A DNA stretch of 64,000 nt from Bacillus sp. T3. Its GTDB lineage: Bacteria; Bacillota; Bacilli; Bacillales; Cytobacillaceae. The position numbers and the translations under genes are program-made. Below are positions 53,609-62,558 of the stretch, piece after piece. The stretch lies in the NCBI RefSeq assembly GCF_033449965.1, contig NZ_CP137761.1, forward strand, positions 3,038,001-3,102,000. The letters run 5' to 3'. Under the pieces are notes generated by a model that made no database searches, was not told the origin of the DNA, and worked only from the letters and a program-made list of their open reading frames with translations. Every line of letters starts with the position of its first letter. Position 1 is the first letter of the stretch.

Positions 53609-55017
53609 CGGGATACACCTTTTCGCTTCATTTCTCCCCAACTCTTGTCACCGATCATTTGCTGCCAAATTCCTTCAATTCGCCATAATACAGTTAAAGG
53701 ACGATACCAAAGTGATTCGGTTATCGAATAAAGGAATAACATCATAATTTGTGAAACCTTTGGATATTTTCGCAGACTCCATTCTTCAAGCAGGACTGCC
53801 GTCATGGAAAATAACGACCCATACAAGCAGGATAATAAAAAGACGATAATGGCAAACTCGATATACACTCCACCAACAAAAATACTGATCACGATAAAAA
53901 GATAACCTGAGAGTTCGACAACTGGTCCAAAAAACTCGATAATCCAAAAATATGGGAATGAAACGAGACCGATTAATCCATATTTAGGATTAAAGGTTAG
54001 TTTGCGATGTGTCCAAAGGCTTTCAAATAAACCTCGATGCCATCTACGCCTTTGTCTGCGCAAATATCTCCAACTTTCTGGAACCTCTGTCCAACAAACT
54101 GGATCAGGAATATAAACCACTTTTTTCTTTAAACCTTTTTCTTTAATGAGGCGATGAACACGAACGATAAGCTCCATATCTTCTCCGACCGTATTGGGGT
54201 TATATCCACCCGCCTCGATGATCAAGCTTTTCGAAAAAACTCCAAAGGCCCCAGAAATAATTAGCAGGAGGTTATGTTTACTGAGTCCAATTCGTCCCAT
54301 TAAAAATGCCCTTAAGTATTCAATAATTTGCATCATCACTAATGGATTTTTTGATAATCCAACCTTAACTAGGTGGCCGCCACGAATATCACAACCGTTT
54401 GCGATGCGAACACTGCCTCCTGAAGCAACCACTTCTTCATTGGAGTCAATAATAGGTTTCATTACTTTTAAAAAGGCATCTCGTTCTAGAACAGAATCTC
54501 CATCTAAAGAACAAAAATAAGGATAATGGGCAAAATTCAACCCAACATTGAGAGCATCCGCTTTCCCACCATTTTCTTTATCGATTAGAAAAAGTTCAGG
54601 ATAAATTTTAGACTGATATAATTTTCGAATGGGTGCCGTTTTTATTTGCTTGCGAATCGCTCTTTCAATCTCTACCATATCGTAATGCTCAATTACTTTT
54701 TCTAGCGTCTGGTCATTCGAACCGTCATTAATCACAACAACTTCAAAGCTTGGATAGTTGATTGCGAGTAATGATCGAATGCTTTGAACAACGCCCAGCT
54801 CTTCATTATAAGCAGGAACAAGAATCGAGATTGGTTTCATATTAATTTCATTCATCGTATCATGAAATAATTGCTCCCGATTGAGGCGGTACTCCTTCCG
54901 AAGCTGGAGGATGGACTGAAAGAAAATAAATGAATAAAAAAGGATGACCACCGCCATATAGATAGCAAAAAACCATGTAAAATAATAAGCTAGGCTGTGA
55001 AAAAAGAGAGTATCCAT
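53605..55017 (-). CDS. Processive family 2 glycosyltransferase (polysaccharide synthase)
   Basis: A membrane polysaccharide synthase of 470 residues. One helix at the N terminus, a cytosolic GT-A domain with ISILVPAYNEE, VVINDGSND, SLDGDSVL (DxD), TVGEDMEL and QRRRWHRGLFE (Q/RxxRW), then about four C-terminal helices. This is the full motif set of cellulose, hyaluronan and poly-N-acetylglucosamine synthases, so a beta-linked exopolysaccharide is expected; sugar unknown. AAAGGAG before the ATG overlaps the end of the HEAT gene. It is flanked by a GGDEF-type regulator and a glycosidase-like protein. Confidence 0.92.
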   Translation of the reverse strand: MDTLFFHSLAYYFTWFFAIYMAVVILFYSFIFFQSILQLRKEYRLNREQLFHDTMNEINMKPISILVPAYNEELGVVQSIRSLLAINYPSFEVVVINDGSNDQTLEKVIEHYDMVEIERAIRKQIKTAPIRKLYQSKIYPELFLIDKENGGKADALNVGLNFAHYPYFCSLDGDSVLERDAFLKVMKPIIDSNEEVVASGGSVRIANGCDIRGGHLVKVGLSKNPLVMMQIIEYLRAFLMGRIGLSKHNLLLIISGAFGVFSKSLIIEAGGYNPNTVGEDMELIVRVHRLIKEKGLKKKVVYIPDPVCWTEVPESWRYLRRQRRRWHRGLFESLWTHRKLTFNPKYGLIGLVSFPYFWIIEFFGPVVELSGYLFIVISIFVGGVYIEFAIIVFLLSCLYGSLFSMTAVLLEEWSLRKYPKVSQIMMLFLYSITESLWYRPLTVLWRIEGIWQQMIGDKSWGEMKRKGVSR

Positions 55018-55020
55018 CTT

Positions 55021-56061
55021 CTATATTTCTCCTTTGTATATCCATTCTGATGCCATGTCCTTAGAAAACGGATCGACTGAGGTTTCACATATTTCTCGAA
55101 GAATTTCTTTTCCATTTGGAAACATCATAATTGACTGCCCAGCTTGATAACGAACATACCAAACTCGATCTGATAGTAGTTTTTTTAAAAGAGGAATATG
55201 TTCCTTTTCTCTCAAATTCCCAAGAATTCTTGCTGTAAGCATTCTTTCCTGCCAAACAGATGAATGTACTAAAGGAAGAAAAAGCTTCACATTTGAACAA
55301 TAACCAATTGATGATATTGATTTTAAAGCACGAAGACGAAGCTCTCCTTCCCCTTTAGAAAAGGTCGTTTCTAAAAAATTAATATAGTTGGAATCCCGCT
55401 TTATACTAATGACTTCAAGAATGGCAAATTTCATTCCATTTGGACAATGATGAAATTGAAGAATAAAGGATTCAAACATGGAATCACTTAGGCGTGAAAG
55501 GATGGACCGAAAATCATATTCAGTCAGCCTATCCCATTTTGACTGAAGTAATGGAAAAATATCGGAGTACTCAAAACTTGCTAAAATTCGAAAGGCTAAT
55601 ATCAATTCTTCATTTGTCATCCTGTTTGACTGCAATGCTTTTATTACATCTTCAGTCAGACTTTTCACTCTTAAGTCTTCGATGTGGAACAAGGCATTCA
55701 TTCGCTTACTCCATATCAGGCTGGTTAAACCTTTACGATAATAATTTTTTAAATGAAGTTCCGCTAATTTCTGTATATTTTGCCTTTCTCCTTCACCTTC
55801 AATGGTTTCGGAATACCGAAGAAGCAATTCCTCTAAAGCGATTTTTTTAAGTGTTGTATTTGGTTGAAGGCTACGAACAACATTTCCTTCTACTAAAAAA
55901 TCGTATAATTTTGGATTCATCTCGTCTTTGATCACTTTAATTTTTCTACTTCGGTTATTTTCAATTGTTTTACGAATCATTAAGTAAAACAATAAAATAA
56001 CCAAAATAACCGATATGACTACACTAGCAAACGATAAAATTATGATTTCGTCTTTAAACAT
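55021..56061 (-). CDS. Membrane-anchored HEAT-repeat protein
   Basis: 346 residues: one N-terminal transmembrane segment (about 6-30, LSFASVVISVILVILLFYLMI) followed by a cytosolic alpha-solenoid. HEAT-like helices are clear at ELRLRALKSISSIGY, WQERMLTARILGNLREKEHIPLLKKLLSD and VWYVRYQAGQSIM. The ATG at 56061 follows AAAGGATG. It begins right after the stop of the REC-GGDEF gene. HEAT solenoids usually dock proteins; here one may link the regulator to the GT2 synthase. This is inference. Confidence 0.83.
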   Translation of the reverse strand: MFKDEIIILSFASVVISVILVILLFYLMIRKTIENNRSRKIKVIKDEMNPKLYDFLVEGNVVRSLQPNTTLKKIALEELLLRYSETIEGEGERQNIQKLAELHLKNYYRKGLTSLIWSKRMNALFHIEDLRVKSLTEDVIKALQSNRMTNEELILAFRILASFEYSDIFPLLQSKWDRLTEYDFRSILSRLSDSMFESFILQFHHCPNGMKFAILEVISIKRDSNYINFLETTFSKGEGELRLRALKSISSIGYCSNVKLFLPLVHSSVWQERMLTARILGNLREKEHIPLLKKLLSDRVWYVRYQAGQSIMMFPNGKEILREICETSVDPFSKDMASEWIYKGEI

Positions 56062-56062
56062 C

Positions 56063-57411
56063 TTATAACATCCTTTGAAGCAATCGCTCAATCCTCGCTT
56101 TAACTTCAGTAATACTAAACGGTTTGGTCATATAATCATCTGCACCGAGCTTTAAGGCTCTTGCAATTTCTTTTTCATCCTTTTTTCCAGCGAGCATAAG
56201 AATTCTCATTGGTGATCGGAGCTTTAACTCTTTCAATTTATATAGAATTTCAATACCATTCATTTGTGGCATCACAGCTTCAAACACAATGAAATGATAA
56301 CCATTTAAGCGAATCCAATCTGATTCAACAAACTTTACTCCATCTTCAAACAACTCAATTTGAATCTCATATTGTTCCAGATCTAACGATGCTAATACTT
56401 TCATTAACATTGTTCGAATAATACTGTCATGCTCAATAACGGAAATAAAAAGCTTCTTTTTCGTAATCAACGTTTTATCATTGAACATTTCGACTCTTGC
56501 TCTACCCTCACGCTTTGCTTTTTCTAAAGCTTGTTCCGCAAATGAAACCATCTCCTTCGAACTCAGGTCTGGATGCTGGACTTCAAAAATACCAGCGGAA
56601 AAAGTGATTGATAAGGTTTGATTATGGTATTCGTGGGTCTTTTGGGAATATTGTTTTAGTAATCGATTTAGAACTTCACTTGCTTTTTGTTCACTAGACC
56701 GCGGGAAAACTAGAAGAAACCGATCTTCACCAAGTCGATAGACGGTGTCTGTGCTTCTTATATTTTCTTGTAAGAATAAAGCAAGATCTGCTAGAATCCT
56801 ATCTCCAATCAAAAAGTCAAAACGCTTATTTAACGTTGAAAAATGATCAATATCGATTACAGCAATCGTTAAGGAGTAATCAGAGCGTCTCCAATCATCT
56901 AATCTTTTTGGTAAATCAAACTCCATGAACCTTTTGTTAAAAACCTGAGTTAATTCGTCGATTAAAACAGATTGCTCGAATATCTGTTTTAATTCCAAAT
57001 GTCTCGCAATTCCGGATACTGATTTCTTCAATATCTAATGGTTTTGTAAAATAATCATCTGCACCATTGCTGAGTGCCTTTAGTCTTGCTTCTCTACTGG
57101 GGTCTGAACTTAGAATAATTTTTGGTACGAACAGTTTTTTGTTATGCTTTTGTATTTCGTCTAGGAAATGATACCCTAGTTTATTTCCTAAGCTGTTATC
57201 TAGAATTAGACAGTCCAGGACGCATTTCAAAATAATGCGAAATGGCAGTTTGCGGATTTGCATCGGCAATCACCATCCACCCCTTGTCCTCCAAATTCCT
57301 TTTCAGTTCCATTAATTGAGTTAAATCATCATCAATGATCTGAATTAATGGAACGGTTTCATCCTTTTTTATAGTACTGAACGAAGATGCTTGCAATATT
57401 TCAAACGTCAT
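56063..57411 (-). pseudogene. REC-GGDEF(degenerate)-REC regulator, two frameshifts as sequenced
   Basis: Removing one base at plus 57216-57217 and one at 57010-57011 gives a single 448-residue protein. Receiver 1 (about 22-145) has QIIDDDL, phospho-acceptor LILDNS and FTKP. The GGDEF domain (about 160-320) keeps IDELTQVFNKRF and AVIDIDHFSTLNKRFD, but the active loop reads RLGEDRF instead of RLGGDEF, while RSTD five residues before it preserves the RxxD inhibitory site. Receiver 2 (about 325-445) has Glu in place of the acceptor Asp (IVFEAVMP). It is probably a c-di-GMP receptor, not a cyclase. AGAAGGAG precedes the ATG. First gene of the operon. Confidence 0.85.
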
Positions 57412-57538
57412 GATGTGTCTCCTTCTAATAAGGGGATAAAAATATAGTAAGAAAATATATGGAAGTAGTTTGTTGCGGCAAAGTTAGAAGTAAAAATTAT
57501 GAAATAATACGTTGTTGATCAGTTCTAAGATAACTGTA

Positions 57539-57567
57539 TTATACCCTCTCTTTATTATTGTTTCATA
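57539..57567 (-). promoter_or_regulatory. Sigma-A promoter of the putative exopolysaccharide operon
   Basis: On the minus strand ATGAAA (57562-57567) and a perfect TATAAT (57539-57544) are 17 bp apart, about 125 nt upstream of the first gene. The leader has no recognised c-di-GMP riboswitch. Confidence 0.6.
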
Positions 57568-57622
57568 ATATTTTAATTCTATTTTAATAATAATTTTATT
57601 TTATTGCACGTGTAAAGTTTGA

Positions 57623-57648
57623 CTGTTGATTTCCGCTCTAATCAACAG
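57623..57648. repeat. Short palindromic repeat, copy 3 (GTTGATTTCCGCT element)
   Basis: A 26-bp copy, CTGTTGATTTCCGCT directly fused to CTAATCAACAG. It is the shortest of the three copies in the window. The rest of 57412-57743 holds the operon promoter and leader, and the sirB terminator. Confidence 0.7.
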
Positions 57649-57688
57649 AGTGTTCATTCTTAACCTTCTCCTTTAAAAAAGCCAAATT

Positions 57689-57724
57689 AAAAAAGCACGT
57701 TTATCTTCTCTAGATAAACAGTGC
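57689..57724 (-). terminator. sirB terminator
   Basis: On the minus strand GCAC-T-GTTTATCT and AGATAAAC-GTGC pair around AGAGA, followed by TTTTTTAATTT. Confidence 0.85.
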
Positions 57725-57743
57725 CTTATTTTGGATTTGGTAG

Positions 57744-58565
57744 CTATTCTGGCAGTTTTTGCGCCTCGATAACTCGATCCTTTATTATTTTAGTTAAAAT
57801 AGGATGATAGCCTAAATATTTACACAAAATGATATCCTGGTCTGTTTGCTCATTATGTTCTCGGATGATTTTATCAATTTTATTCATGAGAACGCCTGTA
57901 AAGAGCAAATACGGAATCACAAAAACCTTTTTATAATGCGTGTCCTGCACAATATGTAAGGCTTCCTTAAGGCTCGGCTTTGCTGCAACCAAAAAGCTTA
58001 TGTCCACTCTGTCTATTTGGAGATGTTGCTTTAATAATTGTGCAATTTGGCTAAGATCTTGCTTTACTTCTGGATCGCTGCTCCCTCTGCCAATAAGTAA
58101 AACCATCGAATCAGAGGAGAAGGAGTGCTTCGTCTCAATAATCCGTTCATGAAGAATGGTGGAAATGGATCGATGAACACCGATTGGTTGGCCATAGGCA
58201 ACATGAATATTTGGATACTTCTTTTTTATTGCAATTAACTCATTTGGGATATCTTCTTTTGCATGTGCGGCTGTCAGGAGAAGAAGTGGAATGGCAATGA
58301 TTTTTGTTGCTCCCTTTTCAACACATGCTCTAAAAGCTTCTTCAATAGTAGGCTGTGCAAGCTCGAGGAAACAGTATTCTTGAATCGGGGCTAGCTTTTC
58401 ACTCATAAGGGCTTGAACAAATGCAGTAGCTTGCTCCTGTGCTTGTTTTAGTCGACTGCCATGACAAATATAAAGAATGGCTTCCCTATCTGTTGGCTGA
58501 ATTACTTGGCTATATTTGCTTTGCTCCAACGATTGTTGTTCTTCCAGCAATTTCTCAAACACCAC
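57744..58565 (-). CDS. sirB: Sirohydrochlorin ferrochelatase
   Basis: Inserts iron into sirohydrochlorin to make siroheme for sulfite or nitrite reductase. The protein is a two-domain class II chelatase with paired motifs ILYICHGSRLKQAQ and VLLIGRGSSDPEVKQD, PLLLLTAAHAKEDIP (metal-binding His) and IPYLLFTGVLMNKI. It corresponds to B. subtilis YlnE but has about 25 extra N-terminal residues from the GTG at 58565; TTG at 58550 is another candidate start. It is separated from cysC by a terminator, and the usual partners ylnD (sumT) and ylnF are missing on both sides. Confidence 0.9.
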   Translation of the reverse strand: MVFEKLLEEQQSLEQSKYSQVIQPTDREAILYICHGSRLKQAQEQATAFVQALMSEKLAPIQEYCFLELAQPTIEEAFRACVEKGATKIIAIPLLLLTAAHAKEDIPNELIAIKKKYPNIHVAYGQPIGVHRSISTILHERIIETKHSFSSDSMVLLIGRGSSDPEVKQDLSQIAQLLKQHLQIDRVDISFLVAAKPSLKEALHIVQDTHYKKVFVIPYLLFTGVLMNKIDKIIREHNEQTDQDIILCKYLGYHPILTKIIKDRVIEAQKLPE

Positions 58566-58615
58566 CTTCTAATTGAGATATTATCCTATCATACCACAGT
58601 GGTTTTTTATAATCT

Positions 58616-58664
58616 AAAAAGAGACTACCGTCCATCCACACTTTCTGAATAGACGGTAACCTCT
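58616..58664 (-). terminator. Terminator of the cysH-cysC operon
   Basis: On the minus strand AGAGG-TTACCGTC and GACGGTA-GTCTCT pair around a 22-base loop, followed by TTTTTAG. It separates cysC from sirB. Confidence 0.78.
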
Positions 58665-58718
58665 ATGATACATAAAGTATATTGACATTGCTATTTTATA
58701 AAATTGCCACCACGTGGT

Positions 58719-59318
58719 TTAAATCGCGTTTTTTGATGACAAGTATTGAATGATTTGATCCACACATTCATCAACGGAAGACTCACTTGTATTAACCACA
58801 ATTTCTGGCGCTTGTGGTTCTTCATATGGTGAATGGATCCCTGTAAAATCAGGAATAAGTCCTTTTCTTGCTTTGTCATAAAGACCTTTTGGATCACGCT
58901 TTTCGCATTCTTCAAGCGGGCATTTTACATATACTTCAATGAACTCATCCTCTTCAAGAAGATTACGTACAAGCTCACGATCAGCGATAAAAGGTGAAAT
59001 AAATGCTGTAAGGACAACTTGCCCACCATCGACAAATAATTTAGAAACTTCACCAATGCGGCGAATATTTTCCGTACGGTCCGCATCAGAGAACCCTAAG
59101 TCTTTATTTAGGCCGTGACGGATATTGTCTCCGTCAAGCACATAATTTCGAATACTTGATTCAAAAAGCTTTTGAGCGACAGCATTTGCTACCGTTGATT
59201 TACCTGACCCTGAAAGTCCAGTAAACCATAACACAAAGCTTTGGTGTCCATTTTGCTCGCGACGTGCTTCCTTTGATAAGGATTGCTCATGCCACGTAAT
59301 ATTTGTACTTTTTCCCAT
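58719..59318 (-). CDS. cysC: Adenylylsulfate kinase
   Basis: Phosphorylates APS to PAPS. 199 residues with P-loop WFTGLSGSGKSTVA, the APS-binding LDGDNIRHGLNKDLGFSDADRTENIRR and FIEVYVKCPLEECEKRDPKGLY. An ATG at 59327 touches the GGGAGG site; the ATG at 59318 is correctly spaced. It follows sat by 27 bp. Whether PAPS or APS is the in vivo substrate of the local CysH cannot be decided from sequence. Confidence 0.95.
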   Translation of the reverse strand: MGKSTNITWHEQSLSKEARREQNGHQSFVLWFTGLSGSGKSTVANAVAQKLFESSIRNYVLDGDNIRHGLNKDLGFSDADRTENIRRIGEVSKLFVDGGQVVLTAFISPFIADRELVRNLLEEDEFIEVYVKCPLEECEKRDPKGLYDKARKGLIPDFTGIHSPYEEPQAPEIVVNTSESSVDECVDQIIQYLSSKNAI

Positions 59319-59345
59319 GATTTCCATACCTCCCTATTGCCTGCC

Positions 59346-60494
59346 TTATGCCTTTACAGCATGCTTGCGAAGACCTTTGATTAACACTTCTACTACCTCT
59401 TTACGGCTGAATGTACTTGGTGGAATTTCACCATTACGTAGCAATTCACGCACTTTCGTTCCTGAAAGAATCGCATGATGCTCTTTACCGTGTGGGCAAG
59501 TCTTAGTAGAAGCCATATTTTCGCATTTTGAGCAATAGAAGCTGTGTTCAAAGAACAATAAGTTAATGCCGAGCTCTTCAGCAGTGAAATGACTGAAGAT
59601 CAACTGAGCATCGTATGTGCCGTAATAATCGCCTACACCTGCATGGTCACGGCCAACAATAAAATGTGTGCAGCCATAATTTTTTCTGACCATTGCGTGG
59701 AAGATTGCTTCTCTGGACCTGGCATAGCGCATTGCAGCTGGGAACACAGCAAGGTAAACACGGTCTTGTGGATAATAGTTTTTCAATAATACTTCATAGC
59801 TTTCCATGCGAACATCCGCTGGAATATCATCTGATTTTGTTTCACCAACAAGTGGATTTAAGAACAAGCCATCAACTGTTTCTAATGCTGTTTTTTGAAT
59901 GTATTCGTGTGCACGGTGAACCGGGTTTCTTGTTTGGAAACCAACGACAGTTTTCCAACCCTTGTCCTCGAAAATGACTCTTGTTTCAGCTGGATCTAAA
60001 TAATAGCTTTGGAATTGTTCTCTTTCAATCCGCTTAACAAGTGTGATTTTTCCGCCGACATAAACATTGCCACGATCAAACATTTTTTTCACACCAGGGT
60101 GAGCAAGATCCGATGTACGATATACATTTTCAGCTTCTACATCTTTATTCGGAACAAATTTGTCAGAAACTGTTATGACACCATAAGTTATACCTTGAAA
60201 AACAAGTCTATATTCTTCGCCAACGATGATTGATGATGCTTGTTCTTCTGATACCGGCAATGTGATTGGAATACTCCATACATGTCCATCAGCAAGACGC
60301 ATATCTTTTACTACAGATTCATAATCTGCTTGTCCTAAAAATCCTTCAATTGGGCTATATGCGCCAGTAGCAATCAAGTCAAGATCACTAAGTGCCATAT
60401 TGTCGATTTCAATTTCTTTTATGATGTTTTCAACGTTATATTCTGGATTCCAACGATTAACTAATTTTCCGCCATGCGGTGTACTTAATGCCAT
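59346..60494 (-). CDS. sat: Sulfate adenylyltransferase (ATP sulfurylase)
   Basis: Activates sulfate with ATP to APS. 382 residues with the active-site sequences QTRNPVHRAHEYI, FPAAMRYARSREAI and HFIVGRDHAGVGDYYG, and a Cys/His cluster CSKCENMASTKTCPHGKEHH like that of other Bacillus enzymes. The ATG at 60503 sits against GGAGGA; the ATG at 60494 is 9 nt away and preferred. It follows cysP by 158 bp in the operon. Confidence 0.95.
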   Translation of the reverse strand: MALSTPHGGKLVNRWNPEYNVENIIKEIEIDNMALSDLDLIATGAYSPIEGFLGQADYESVVKDMRLADGHVWSIPITLPVSEEQASSIIVGEEYRLVFQGITYGVITVSDKFVPNKDVEAENVYRTSDLAHPGVKKMFDRGNVYVGGKITLVKRIEREQFQSYYLDPAETRVIFEDKGWKTVVGFQTRNPVHRAHEYIQKTALETVDGLFLNPLVGETKSDDIPADVRMESYEVLLKNYYPQDRVYLAVFPAAMRYARSREAIFHAMVRKNYGCTHFIVGRDHAGVGDYYGTYDAQLIFSHFTAEELGINLLFFEHSFYCSKCENMASTKTCPHGKEHHAILSGTKVRELLRNGEIPPSTFSRKEVVEVLIKGLRKHAVKA

Positions 60495-60652
60495 TTTTAA
60501 CATTCCTCCTGAGTTTGTTCCTGATAAGAAAGGGATAAAGCAGCTACCTTAAACCTTTCATATTCCGTAATAATAAAATAACTTCCCCTATGTTTTTACT
60601 AGGTATTCCTCAAAGATTATAACATTATCTGATAATTTCGTCAGGAATTTTC

Positions 60653-61732
60653 TTAAATTCCTCCACCTTGCTCATAAATCGAACGTGAGTCTTCTCTGAT
60701 CGTTTTTACTAAGCTAATAATTCCAAGTGTCGCTGCACAAACACTGAAAAGGACAACGATAGAATACATGTCACTATCAACAAATAACTTTACAAGTCCA
60801 TATGAGATAACAAGTGAAAGTATTGGTGACACAAGCCATACCTTTAAAATTTTACTAATAATATTCTTTTTTAAAGCGTTGGAACCGTTTTGTACCGTAC
60901 TGATTCCAATAATCGCTGTGCTCGTTACTTGTGTTAACGGTACCGGTAAACCGAAAATGGATGCCAGTGTAACTAAGAAAGCTCCCGTTCCGGAAACAGC
61001 CCCACCTTCAAGTAAAGAAAACTTCGTTATTTTCTTACCATTCGTCTCTAGTACCCGTCCTCCAAGAGTCATCGCGCCAACGGCAATAAATAAGCCGCCA
61101 ACAATCGTTCCTGTATTGATCGAGATGAGACCTGCTCCAACCATTGGGCCTGCTGCATTTGCAACATTATTCATCCCGGCTGAAAAAGCTTCAAAAAATC
61201 CAACAATAATAACAAAAATCGACAAAGCTCTTTTGTTTTTATCACTGTTTAAGCTCGGATATTTTTTTTCTAATCTCTTAATGACATGTCCAAATATGAT
61301 GGCAATAACAAATGCAATTGCCGGGACAATAATCCAAAAGCTCACGATGACTAAAATGTTATTAATAAATAACGATTTATAGGCAACCCCTACTCCTACA
61401 ACCGAGCCGACCGTAATTTCGCTGGTTGAAAGTGGGATTCCGATCAAATTTGCAATAAATAATGATAAAGCCGCAGAGGATAAAATAATCAAGACAACTT
61501 TAGCATTTAATAGTGACTGCGGGATAATATCAGAACCGATTGTTTTGGTTACCTCAGCACCACCGATTACTGAACCTGCAAAAATGGCAAGCCCACAAAG
61601 CAAAAGTGCCTTTTTTCTGTTTGCAATGGCACCTGATCCGTAGGCAACACTAACCGATGCCGCGGCACCACTAGCTCCAATGTTCATTGCAAAAAAGAGA
61701 GCAACTGCTCCAGCTATATAAGTTAAGGTCAT
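60653..61732 (-). CDS. cysP: PiT-family sulfate permease CysP
   Basis: A secondary transporter of the inorganic phosphate transporter family, which in B. subtilis (CysP) imports sulfate. 359 residues, about 10-11 helices, with the duplicated PiT motif seen as AMNIGASGAAASVSVAYGSGAI and AFSAGMNNVANAAGPMVGAG. It lies 13 bp after cysH. It is unrelated to the ABC-type sulfate transporter at 8.3-12.3 kb. Confidence 0.92.
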   Translation of the reverse strand: MTLTYIAGAVALFFAMNIGASGAAASVSVAYGSGAIANRKKALLLCGLAIFAGSVIGGAEVTKTIGSDIIPQSLLNAKVVLIILSSAALSLFIANLIGIPLSTSEITVGSVVGVGVAYKSLFINNILVIVSFWIIVPAIAFVIAIIFGHVIKRLEKKYPSLNSDKNKRALSIFVIIVGFFEAFSAGMNNVANAAGPMVGAGLISINTGTIVGGLFIAVGAMTLGGRVLETNGKKITKFSLLEGGAVSGTGAFLVTLASIFGLPVPLTQVTSTAIIGISTVQNGSNALKKNIISKILKVWLVSPILSLVISYGLVKLFVDSDMYSIVVLFSVCAATLGIISLVKTIREDSRSIYEQGGGI

Positions 61733-61745
61733 AGTTCGTTACCTC

Positions 61746-62462
61746 TTATAAATGAAGTCCACACTCAGTTTTGCCTGAACCCGTCCATCTGCCTGAACGT
61801 AAATCGTCTGCATTAAAGGCAGCTGAAGTACAAGGTTTGCAGCCAATACTTGGATAGCCATTGTCGTGAAGAATATTATATGGCAAACCATTTTTATGTG
61901 CGTATCTCCAAATATCCTTCCACGTCCAATGAATTAAAGGACAGATTTTGATTGATTTAAATTTATTGTCTTTGTTAAAAAAGTTTGTATTCTTACGTGT
62001 TTCTGATTGCTCACGTCTTAATCCAGACAACCAAGCAGTTGTACCAGAAAGAACATCGTTTAGCGGAATGACCTTTCTAATTTCACAGCACTTGTTTGGC
62101 TCACGTTTCCAAAGCTCATCTCCATACTGTTCTGCCTGTTCTTCTAGAGTAAGACTCGGCTTTTTCATCTCAATTCTTAGGTTTGGATAGCGTTTCTTCA
62201 CTTCATCAATCAGTTTATAGGTTTCCTCAAAATGAAGGTCTGTATCAAGAAATACAATCTTCGCCGAATCATTTACTTTTGAGATTAAATCAATCAAAAC
62301 AATTCCTTCAATTCCAAAGCTACAGGCATAGACTAATTCATCATCTGTATAGTGATTGTAAGCCCAGCTTAAAACGTTTAAAGCTCCTTTAGTTTGTTCA
62401 TCTTCAGCAATCTCTATTTCTGGATACGTATCAAAATTGCTAAAGGTTAATTTTTCAGTCAA
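61746..62462 (-). CDS. cysH: Phosphoadenylyl-/adenylyl-sulfate reductase
   Basis: Reduces (P)APS to sulfite. 238 residues with the PP-loop region VYACSFGIEGIVLIDL, LRREQSETRKN, and the paired cysteines CCEIRK and GCKPCT that bind a 4Fe-4S cluster in assimilatory APS-type reductases, plus the catalytic C-terminal ECGLH. The frame opens at TTG 62477, but GGAGG lies within those codons; TTG at 62462, 8 nt after it, is the start. It follows yezD. Confidence 0.94.
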   Translation of the reverse strand: MTEKLTFSNFDTYPEIEIAEDEQTKGALNVLSWAYNHYTDDELVYACSFGIEGIVLIDLISKVNDSAKIVFLDTDLHFEETYKLIDEVKKRYPNLRIEMKKPSLTLEEQAEQYGDELWKREPNKCCEIRKVIPLNDVLSGTTAWLSGLRREQSETRKNTNFFNKDNKFKSIKICPLIHWTWKDIWRYAHKNGLPYNILHDNGYPSIGCKPCTSAAFNADDLRSGRWTGSGKTECGLHL

Positions 62463-62558
62463 ACGGAACGCCTCCAATTCTCTCTTTCTAACAAGGCAGT
62501 TTCATCGATTTTATATAATAAATTCAGATAAAACTACTTCTAGTTGTCCAGTCAGCAG

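Noticed and set aside
57412..57600. c-di-GMP riboswitch in the leader of the exopolysaccharide operon
   Set aside because: I looked for the GEMM-I and c-di-GMP-II conserved blocks on the minus strand and found neither.
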